Source of the DNA: Gemmatimonadota bacterium
GTDB taxonomy: Bacteria > Gemmatimonadota > Gemmatimonadetes > Longimicrobiales > Gaopeijiaceae
Length of the DNA: 48,818 nt
Assembly: GCA_022340865.1 (NCBI GenBank)
Contig: JAJDNC010000072.1
Span: 1 to 48,818, forward strand
Direction: 5' to 3'
The position numbers were made by a program, and so were the translations under genes. Under the pieces are notes generated by a model. It had not been told where the DNA came from, ran no database searches, and was given only the letters and a program-made list of their open reading frames with translations. Shown here piece after piece: positions 42,656 through 48,818 of this stretch (position 1 is its first letter; the number at the start of each line of letters is the position of its first letter).

Positions 42656-44806
42656 TCAAACCTTGCCTCGATCGAGCCTGCGCACCAGAAGAAAATCCAC
42701 GTGTCGGGCCTCTTTGTCGACCCGGGCCACCTGGACGCGGACCCGATCCCCGAGGCGGAATCGCCGTCTGCCCCGGTCTCCCACCAGGGCATAGGAGCCC
42801 TGGTCCAGGCGGTAGAAGTCGTCGCGAAGGCTGTTGACGTGCACGAGTCCGTCGACGAAGTAGGCGTCGAGAGTAACGAAGAATCCGAACGCCAGCACGC
42901 CGGAAATGCGCCCCTCCAACTCCTCGCCGAGGTGGCGCTCCATGAACTCGACCTTCTTGAGGTCCACCGAGTCACGCTCGGCCTCGTCGGCCGCCTGCTC
43001 CCGGGCGCTGGCACGGTCGGCGATGGCCTGGATCTCGTCCGGCTCGCGCTCCCGGGGAGGCCGTCCCAGGACCAACGTCCGCACCACCTCGCGGTGCACC
43101 ACGAGATCCGGGTACCGGCGGATGGGTGACGTGAAGTGCAGGTACGCCGTGGACGCCAGGCCGAAGTGTCCGAGGTTCGCGGGGTCGTAGCACGCGCGCT
43201 GGAGCGAGCGCAGCACCACCGTCGAGACCAGCTCCTCCTCGGGACGTCCCTGGACCGAGGTGAGGAGCTGCTGGATGTCCCTGGGTGTCAGCGTCTTCCT
43301 TCTGGGGAGCCGGTAGCCGAGGGACTGCAGGAATTCCGCCAGCTCCTCCGCCTTCTCCCGAACCGGGGGCTCGTGTACCCGATAGAGCACCGGCAGCCCG
43401 CGAGCCGCGGCGGCCCGCGCCACGGCCTCGTTGGCCAGGATCATGAAGTCCTCGATGAGACGGTGGGTCTCGAGGCGCTCCACCTTCTGGATGTCCAGGG
43501 GGGTGCCGTCGTCGTCGAGGAGCACCCGGGACTCCGGCAGGTCGAGGTCCAGAGAGCCGCGCTCGACGCGCTGCGCGCGCACCTTTCGCGCCAGGTCGTC
43601 CAGGCGACGCAGCGCATCGTCGAGCTCGGGACCCAGAGAGCCCTTTCCGTCCAGGACCTGCTGTGCCTCCTCGTAGGAAAGGCGCCGGCGACTGCGCACG
43701 CGCGTGCGCTCGAAGCGCTCGCTGTGGACGCGCCCGTGGATGTCCATCTCGAGGAACACGGACACCGCCTGGCGGTCCACGTCCGGGCGCAGGGAGCACG
43801 CGTCTCCGGACAGCATCTCCGGGAGCATGGGGATCACACGATCCACCAGGTAGACGCTGGTGCCGCGGGCCATGGCCTCCAGGTCCACCGGACCTCCCTC
43901 CGGGACGAAGTGCGACACGTCCGCGATGTGGATCCCCACTTCCTGGAGACCGCCTCCGAGGTCGCGGACGGAGAGGGCATCGTCGTGGTCCTTGGCGTCG
44001 GCCGGGTCGATGGTGAAGACCACGAGGTCCGTCCGGTCCACCCTGTCCGCCCCGGGATCCGCCGCCGCCGCCTTCGCGGAGCGCTCCGCGGCGGATGACA
44101 CTTCCGGCGGGAAGTCCAGGATCAGTCCGTAGCCGTGCGCCACGGCGAGCACGTCCACGCCGGGATCGGAGAGGCGACCCAGGACATGCTCCACCGCACC
44201 GATGGGGCTGTTGCTGCCGTCGCCGAACGTCTCGATGCGCACCACGACCACGTCCCCGTCGTCTGCACCGCCCTCGTCTCCCCGCGACACCAGGATCTGG
44301 CGGGAGAGCCGCCGGTCCAGCGGCAGCACGTAGGAAAAGCGCCTGGACCGGTGCAGCGTGCCCACCACCGTGTGACGCGCCCGCTCCAGGACCTTGATGA
44401 CCCGCCCCACGGGGCTGCGCCCCGCCGGACGGCTCTCGATGCGCAACACCACCCGGTCGCCGTCCATCGCCGAGGCCAGGTTCACCGCCGGCACGAAGAC
44501 GTCTCCGCCGCCCCCCTCGGGGCGCACGAACGCGTCGCCGTTGCGCGTGAGGGACGCAGTGCCGACCCGCAGGTCCATCTTCCCCGGAAGGCCGTACCTG
44601 TTTCCCTTCACCCGATAGACCTTGCCCGCCCGCTCCATCCCCGCCAGCGAGCGCCTGAACCAGCGGTACTCCTCGGTGGGGATGTCGAGCTGCCGCGCCA
44701 GGTCCTTGGGCTTCAGGGGACCACGGGAGGAGGCCGAGAGAGCCTCCAGGACCTTCGCCTCGAGCTCCCTGGTGGCGAGCCCCTTCCCCTTCGAGCGCGG
44801 GCTCAC
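42656..44806 (-). CDS. rnr: Ribonuclease R
   Basis: Processive 3'-5' exoribonuclease that degrades structured RNA. The 716-aa product has an N-terminal winged-helix region (LEAKVLEALSASSRGPLKPKDLARQLDIP), cold-shock domains, the RNB catalytic domain with TIDPADAKDHDDALSV (metal-binding aspartates), and HFTSPIRRYPDLVVHR. It ends with an S1 domain (GELEGRISGVLAFGFFVTLD) and a short basic tail. The GTG start at 44806 overlaps the stop of the upstream gene (GTGA) and removes a 119-codon non-homologous extension. Confidence 0.96.
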   Translation of the reverse strand: MSPRSKGKGLATRELEAKVLEALSASSRGPLKPKDLARQLDIPTEEYRWFRRSLAGMERAGKVYRVKGNRYGLPGKMDLRVGTASLTRNGDAFVRPEGGGGDVFVPAVNLASAMDGDRVVLRIESRPAGRSPVGRVIKVLERARHTVVGTLHRSRRFSYVLPLDRRLSRQILVSRGDEGGADDGDVVVVRIETFGDGSNSPIGAVEHVLGRLSDPGVDVLAVAHGYGLILDFPPEVSSAAERSAKAAAADPGADRVDRTDLVVFTIDPADAKDHDDALSVRDLGGGLQEVGIHIADVSHFVPEGGPVDLEAMARGTSVYLVDRVIPMLPEMLSGDACSLRPDVDRQAVSVFLEMDIHGRVHSERFERTRVRSRRRLSYEEAQQVLDGKGSLGPELDDALRRLDDLARKVRAQRVERGSLDLDLPESRVLLDDDGTPLDIQKVERLETHRLIEDFMILANEAVARAAAARGLPVLYRVHEPPVREKAEELAEFLQSLGYRLPRRKTLTPRDIQQLLTSVQGRPEEELVSTVVLRSLQRACYDPANLGHFGLASTAYLHFTSPIRRYPDLVVHREVVRTLVLGRPPREREPDEIQAIADRASAREQAADEAERDSVDLKKVEFMERHLGEELEGRISGVLAFGFFVTLDAYFVDGLVHVNSLRDDFYRLDQGSYALVGDRGRRRFRLGDRVRVQVARVDKEARHVDFLLVRRLDRGKV

Positions 44807-45615
44807 CGGCTGCGCGTCAGCCGGCCGGAGAGCGTCCACCTGAGGCCGCCGGGGGTCGCCTCCGGGGCGACGCGCAGACCGGTGCGCAGACCGGCGCGGG
44901 CCGACACGTATGCGTCCACGGCGCTGAGCAGGTGGTTGGCCAGAACGGCGCCCATGGTGGCGGAAGCCTCCCGGAAGCGAGCGTCGCTCCGGTTGATGAA
45001 GTGCCGATACTCGGCCAGCGCCGCGCTCTTGCCGGTCCAATCCCAGAGATAGGCAGTGCCGTAGGCCTGCTGTTCGTAGTAGGCCAGGGCCTGCTGGTAG
45101 GCCGGATCCCCTTGCGCCGGCGTGACCCCCGGTGGGAAGTAGATCTCCCGGGCCAGGGCCCACTTGGCTCCATTGAAGGTGGACCGATCCCCCTCCGGCT
45201 GGACCCCGCCCTGGTTGGGATCGGCGTCATAGGTGCCCGAGCGGGTCCACTTGCTCATGGCCTCGTAGTACGCCCAGGGACCCTCCACCCGCTTTCCCGA
45301 TTGGATCCTGCCGGTGGTCCAGGCGACGTCCCGGTACCGATCCCGGAAGTGTCGTCCCGACGCCTGAAGCTCCAGGCGGGTGACCCACAGGCCGGCCTCG
45401 AGGAGTCCGTAGGCCCACGCCCGACGCTGGCCGAGGTGCCACTGTCCCCATCCCGGAAGCACGAGGGAGCGTGCCGCCGTGGCCGCGGGTGCTCTGGACG
45501 CCATGGAGACGGCGACCTGAGCGCCCAGGGGAGAGGGCAGCCAGAGGGAGAGGGGCACGAGCAGCGCGGCCGCAGCCGCACCGCATGCGTTGTGCGTCGA
45601 CCTGCCTGGCCGCAT
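44803..45615 (-). CDS. Secreted DUF5683-like membrane protein
   Basis: 270-aa protein with a signal peptide (AAAAALLVPLSLWLPSPLGAQ) and a hydrophobic SLVLPGWGQWHLGQRRAWAYGLLEAG segment that resembles the DUF5683 start. A long aromatic-rich region (WTTGRIQSGKRVEGPWAYYEAMSKW; YLWDWTGKSAALAEYRHFINRSDARF) and a C-terminal membrane-like stretch follow. The ATG at 45615 overlaps the stop of the PorV-like gene by one base (TGATG). It is probably a membrane or outer-membrane-associated protein; function unknown. Confidence 0.75.
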   Translation of the reverse strand: MRPGRSTHNACGAAAAALLVPLSLWLPSPLGAQVAVSMASRAPAATAARSLVLPGWGQWHLGQRRAWAYGLLEAGLWVTRLELQASGRHFRDRYRDVAWTTGRIQSGKRVEGPWAYYEAMSKWTRSGTYDADPNQGGVQPEGDRSTFNGAKWALAREIYFPPGVTPAQGDPAYQQALAYYEQQAYGTAYLWDWTGKSAALAEYRHFINRSDARFREASATMGAVLANHLLSAVDAYVSARAGLRTGLRVAPEATPGGLRWTLSGRLTRSR

Positions 45616-46631
45616 CAGAACATGACCGAGAAGGTCACGTGCACCGGCTCGGTCTGACCGGTAAGGGTCGAGACCGCCAGCGACTTCGCGATGGACAGGT
45701 CGAACCGCTCGTAGTGGAGGCCCAGTCCCACGCGGGCGCCGCTCTCGGCGTCCACGTCGTTGACCACGTAACCGGCACGCAAGTAGAGGGCGTCCTCGAC
45801 GCCTGCCTTGAGCTCCGAGCCCACGTAGAAGGCCATGGGCCCGGGATTGCGGACGCGCTCCTGGACCTCCGTGGTGATCCAGGCCTGAAGATCCCGACGC
45901 TGAGTCAGGGATCTCAGGACGTCGTAGGCGACGGCCACGCGGGCACGCGTCGGAAGGGGATCGGCCTGCGCCGCGTTGACCACCTGGAAGCGCGGACCCA
46001 TGTGCGCCACCATGGCACCGACGCGCAGCGGGAACGCGTGAGTGGGCTCGAGCTGGATGCCGGCATCCACCGCGTAGGTCGTGGCGACGGTGCCGCCCTC
46101 CGGGCAAAGGCCGCGGCAAGAGAGCCTGAACTGGACCATCTTGAGATTCACACCGGCGTCCAGATGGCCCAGGATCCGGGTTGCGGCGGACAGGACGGCA
46201 AGGTGATTGCGGACGCTGATGGTGCCCACCACGTTCCCGTCGGCGTCGGTGAGGTCCTGGCTGCCTTCGTCCAGGAGCAGGTACGAGACCCCCAGGACGC
46301 CCACGCCGGGCTTGGCGAACAGCAGTGAAGCCGCGGTCTCCGTGCCGGCGACCTGATCCCCCCGGATCATCACGAAGCGGGAGTGATTCACCGCCGCGAG
46401 CCCCGCCGGATTCCACCACACCGACTCCGGTCCCTGCATGGCGGTCATGGCACGACCGACGGCGACGCCCTGCGCCCCCACGGGGAGCAGGAGGAAGAGA
46501 GCGCCCTCGGTGGACGAAGGGCTGCTCGGGGCCAAGGAGGGCCCCTGGGAGGGCCCCTGGGCCGCGGCTCGCCCCTGCATCACGCACGTGAGGAGCAGAA
46601 CCGAAAGCAGGCTACGCTCGACGCGCTTCAT
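45615..46631 (-). CDS. PorV/PorQ-family outer-membrane beta-barrel protein
   Basis: 338-aa predicted barrel protein with a signal peptide (VERSLLSVLLLTCVMQGRAAA). The FadL-like start GVAVGRAMTAMQGPESVWWNPAGLA is typical of the PorV/UPF0164 group; alternating strands run to a C-terminal VTFSVMF. In Bacteroidota PorV serves the type 9 secretion system, but no other T9SS gene is seen here. The ATG at 46631 has a GGAGG site; it lies 19 nt inside the 3' end of era, so the two are co-transcribed. The frame extends further upstream but that part antisense-overlaps nothing and lacks a ribosome site. Confidence 0.88.
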   Translation of the reverse strand: MKRVERSLLSVLLLTCVMQGRAAAQGPSQGPSLAPSSPSSTEGALFLLLPVGAQGVAVGRAMTAMQGPESVWWNPAGLAAVNHSRFVMIRGDQVAGTETAASLLFAKPGVGVLGVSYLLLDEGSQDLTDADGNVVGTISVRNHLAVLSAATRILGHLDAGVNLKMVQFRLSCRGLCPEGGTVATTYAVDAGIQLEPTHAFPLRVGAMVAHMGPRFQVVNAAQADPLPTRARVAVAYDVLRSLTQRRDLQAWITTEVQERVRNPGPMAFYVGSELKAGVEDALYLRAGYVVNDVDAESGARVGLGLHYERFDLSIAKSLAVSTLTGQTEPVHVTFSVMF

Positions 46632-47559
46632 CGTCCTCCGGAACTCGGAATCCCAATTCTCCGAGGCGCGCGCGGTTCCTCCGCCACGACTTCGAAGATT
46701 TGACCCAAAGATCGAGGTACACCCGCCGCCCCAGAAAGTGTTCGATCTTGGCCCGCGCTGCCTGCCCGAGGTCACGGATGGCGTGCCCTCCCGCTCCGAC
46801 GAGTATCGCCTTCTGCGACGGGCGTTCCACATAGACGTTCACCTGGATGTAAAGCGGATCCTCGCTCTCGCGGAACTCCTCGACCCGGCAGAACACCGAG
46901 TAGGGGACCTCCTGCGTGTACTGCTCGAAGACCGTCTCGCGCACGAGCTCGGCCACGAAGAACCGAACCGGCTCGCTGGCGACGTCGTCCTCCGGATACA
47001 GGAACGGCCCCCGGGGGAGCTCCGTGACGAGGGCGTCCAGGAGCGCCTGTACCCCCGTCCCGGTGAGGGCCGAGACCCGGTGCGTGACGCCGGCGTCGAT
47101 GCTTCGCGCCCACGCTTCCCACGCCTCCAGGGTCGCGGAGTCGGCCAGGTCCGTCTTGTTCCAGGCGACGTGGACGGGTGCCCGTGCGTCGGCCAGAGCG
47201 TGCTCCAACCTGCCCGTATCCCGAGCGCGTGGACGTTGCGCCACGTCCACGACCAGGAGGACGACGTCGGCTTCGTGCAGCGCCTCGAGCGCGGCCCCGA
47301 GCATGGCACGCTGCAGCAGGTCCCTCGCCTCCAGCAGCCCGGGCGTGTCCAGGAAGACGAGCTGGGCGTCGCCCACCGTCAGGATGCCGGTGACGCGTTG
47401 CCAGGTGGTCTGCGCCCTCGCGGTGACGATGGACAGATGCTGGCCCACGAACCGGTTCATCAGGGTGGACTTGCCGGCGTTGGGGCGACCTAGAAGCGTC
47501 ACGTACCCCGTCCGGGTCTGGGGCACCGTCGAGGGCGTGGTGGCGTCCGGCGTCGTCAT
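46612..47559 (-). CDS. era: GTPase Era
   Basis: Ribosome-assembly GTPase acting on the 3' end of 16S rRNA. The 315-aa product has G1 GRPNAGKSTLMNR, the switch region TARAQTTWQRVTG, G3 DTPG, G4 NKTD and the C-terminal KH domain (SQKAILVGAGGHAIRDLG...). ATG at 47559 drops an unsupported N-terminal extension. It is divergent from the secreted-protein gene on the plus strand, with a 163-nt gap between them that probably holds both promoters. Confidence 0.97.
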   Translation of the reverse strand: MTTPDATTPSTVPQTRTGYVTLLGRPNAGKSTLMNRFVGQHLSIVTARAQTTWQRVTGILTVGDAQLVFLDTPGLLEARDLLQRAMLGAALEALHEADVVLLVVDVAQRPRARDTGRLEHALADARAPVHVAWNKTDLADSATLEAWEAWARSIDAGVTHRVSALTGTGVQALLDALVTELPRGPFLYPEDDVASEPVRFFVAELVRETVFEQYTQEVPYSVFCRVEEFRESEDPLYIQVNVYVERPSQKAILVGAGGHAIRDLGQAARAKIEHFLGRRVYLDLWVKSSKSWRRNRARLGELGFRVPEDDEARRA

Positions 47560-47722
47560 GGCCACCAGTTTCGTCGGGATCCGACGGGTTGGCAACGAAC
47601 GGTGGCCACGCAGGCGCGGCCTCGCGCATCCCTCGTCCGGGACGCCGAGACCACGGGAACGGCGCGTGACGCCATGGGGTAGTGTGCTCGTCCAGAGTGC
47701 ACCTTCCGCCGACCCCGAGATC

Positions 47723-48673
47723 ATGCTTCAAGGTCTCGCTTGCCTTTCGTGTCTCTTGACGGTGACTTCGGGTGCGGCTGTGCCGGGTCCGGGAGCGCCG
47801 GTTGTCGCCGCCGCGCGCACGGACGTGTCCGCGCCCGCTCTGCCGCGTCCCCTTCCGTTCTACTACGACCTGTACACGTTCCGTGGCAACGCCGGGAGCA
47901 CGGACGTCGTCGCGGCCTTCGCGGTGCCCGTCGATCAGCTGGGACGGGAGCATGTGGCCCGAGATGTACGGTACCGCTTCGACGTGACCCTCATTCTGGC
48001 CGACACGGCGGTGCGCCGAGTGTACCGCACGGCCGACTCCATGTTCGTGAGCGTGCCCCGCCCGCTGGCCGGCGCACGTCTGCTCTACACTCAGGTCCAG
48101 GTGCAGGCGCCGCCGTCCGTCAGCACCGTTCAGCGGGTGATCATGACCGACGCGACGACGCCCGGGATCGGTCAGCTCTACAGCACGCCGTTCCGGATTC
48201 CCGATTACAGCGGGACCAACCTCATGCTGAGCGACGTCGCGCTGGGTCTGCCCGATGCCGGGGGCGGGTGGAAGCGTGGCAACGTCCACCTGGCGCTCTT
48301 GCCGACCAGCCAGTTTCCCGGAAGCTCGTTCGAGCTCTACTACGAGATCTACAACCTCCCTGCCGGGGATCGGTACGGTACCGAGATCGCCATCCAACCA
48401 CTGGACGCGAAGGGTTCCGGGGACCTCCAGGAGGGGCGTACGGTGCGGACCCGGTTCGAGGGGGAGTCCACCGCCGGGTCCGACGGCGTCCTGCGCGAGT
48501 TGCGTCGTGTGGATGCCTCCCTCCCCGACGGTCGCTATCGCCTCACGGTCACCGTGACCAACGACGAGACGCGCGCGACGGCGGCCACCTCGAGGGACTT
48601 CGAGGTCCGGGGGTGGAGCTCGGGCCAGACCCTGGTGCCTGCGAGGCCGTACAGAAACGACACGGGCGGCTGA
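47723..48673 (+). CDS. Secreted protein of unknown function
   Basis: 316-aa protein starting at ATG 47723 with a probable signal peptide (LACLSCLLTVTSGAAVPG). The rest is beta-rich (FYYDLYTFRGNAGSTDVVAAFAVPVDQLG; FELYYEIYNLPAGDRYGTEIAIQPLD; YRLTVTVTNDETRATAATSRDFEV), resembling an Ig- or GWxTD-like extracellular fold, but no catalytic residues stand out and I do not recognise a defined family. It is the only complete plus-strand gene here, convergent with the 5S rRNA gene and separated from it by a terminator hairpin. Confidence 0.8.
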   Translation: MLQGLACLSCLLTVTSGAAVPGPGAPVVAAARTDVSAPALPRPLPFYYDLYTFRGNAGSTDVVAAFAVPVDQLGREHVARDVRYRFDVTLILADTAVRRVYRTADSMFVSVPRPLAGARLLYTQVQVQAPPSVSTVQRVIMTDATTPGIGQLYSTPFRIPDYSGTNLMLSDVALGLPDAGGGWKRGNVHLALLPTSQFPGSSFELYYEIYNLPAGDRYGTEIAIQPLDAKGSGDLQEGRTVRTRFEGESTAGSDGVLRELRRVDASLPDGRYRLTVTVTNDETRATAATSRDFEVRGWSSGQTLVPARPYRNDTGG

Positions 48674-48680
48674 ACGAAGC

Positions 48681-48718
48681 GAACCCCCCGCGTCGACAAG
48701 AGGCGACACGGGGGGTTC
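48681..48718. terminator. Hairpin between the secreted-protein gene and 5S rRNA
   Basis: A 10-bp stem (GAACCCCCCG / CGGGGGGTTC) with an inner imperfect CGTCG/CGAC pairing separates the convergent genes. It can serve the plus-strand gene and the minus-strand rRNA transcript. Confidence 0.8.
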
Positions 48719-48728
48719 GAAGAGAAGT

Positions 48729-48818
48729 CGGCGGCGACGTACTCTCCCACCAGGCTGCCCCGGCAGTACCATCCGCGCGGTGAGGCTTAACGGCCGTGTT
48801 CGGGATGGGAACGGGTGT
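48729..48818 (-). rRNA. rrf: 5S ribosomal RNA, 3' part (truncated at window end)
   Basis: The reverse complement matches bacterial 5S rRNA from the conserved CCCATCCCGAACACGG loop-B region through GTACGTCGCCGCC at the 3' end. The 5' end lies beyond the window. The exact 3' end cannot be fixed without the pairing 5' strand; it is placed near 48729. An upstream 23S gene is expected outside the window. Confidence 0.93.

Noticed and set aside
44807..45163. A 119-codon N-terminal extension of rnr
   Set aside because: No family counterpart; GTG 44806 overlaps the upstream stop as GTGA, and the extension is a shadow of the DUF5683-like gene.
46772..48772. A 666-codon minus-strand frame spanning era, the plus-strand secreted gene and 5S rRNA
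   Set aside because: It is out of frame with era, opposite to a better gene, and enters an rRNA gene.

Overview
The window is a GC-rich bacterial chromosome segment with gene-dense, mostly housekeeping content. It encodes an LPS-making diderm (lpxD, an lpxC-fabZ fusion, lpxA, lpxB, lpxK, bamA, skp, lolC/E, lolD, murJ). It also carries genes better known from Firmicutes: mcsA-mcsB-clpC and bshC. Together with a PorV-like protein and many GTG starts, this points to the Gemmatimonadota or a close relative. That assignment is inference from gene content; no 16S sequence is present.

Layout: nearly everything from 1.9 to 47.6 kb is on the minus strand, so operons read right to left. At the left edge is the 3' part of a plus-strand secreted Ig-like/metallopeptidase gene (to 1816), convergent with a PLP-dependent dehydratase across a hairpin. 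After a tRNA-Arg(CCU) and an unknown protein comes a tight operon read 9948 to 3930: DUF512 radical SAM protein, der, plsY, gpsA, MerR regulator, surE, pcm. Several joints are 4-nt GTGA overlaps. A tRNA-Gly(CCC) with its own terminator and a TPR lipoprotein follow. Genes read 28595 to 11922 form an envelope-centred block: skp, lpxD, lpxC-fabZ, lpxA, a Gfo/Idh oxidoreductase, a 43-aa membrane peptide, lpxB, a DUF374 acyltransferase, lpxK, nadB, rlmH, bshC, murJ, uvrC, gltX.

Upstream of that block (40132 to 28831) lie prfB (with the classical programmed +1 frameshift), lysS, lolC/E, lolD, mcsA, mcsB, clpC and bamA, closely packed and co-directional. Next come a zinc-ribbon Pro/Glu repeat protein, a GGDEF-family protein with a variant active site, and a chain era, PorV-like, DUF5683-like, rnr in which each gene touches or overlaps the next. 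The right edge has a plus-strand secreted protein of unknown function, a terminator hairpin, and the 3' part of a 5S rRNA on the minus strand, so an rRNA operon runs in from beyond the window.

How the genes work together: the lpx block makes the lipid A disaccharide; bamA/skp, lolC/E/D and murJ supply outer-membrane protein, lipoprotein and peptidoglycan assembly; plsY/gpsA feed phospholipid synthesis; mcsA/mcsB/clpC form an arginine-phosphate-directed proteolysis module. No phage, IS element, CRISPR array, toxin or defence cluster is visible, and no intergenic gap exceeds 300 bases. The most notable items are the GnnA-like oxidoreductase between lpxA and lpxB, the McsAB-ClpC module in an LPS-bearing cell, bacillithiol synthesis in a diderm, the DUF512-der pairing, and the unexplained small proteins and repeat proteins.
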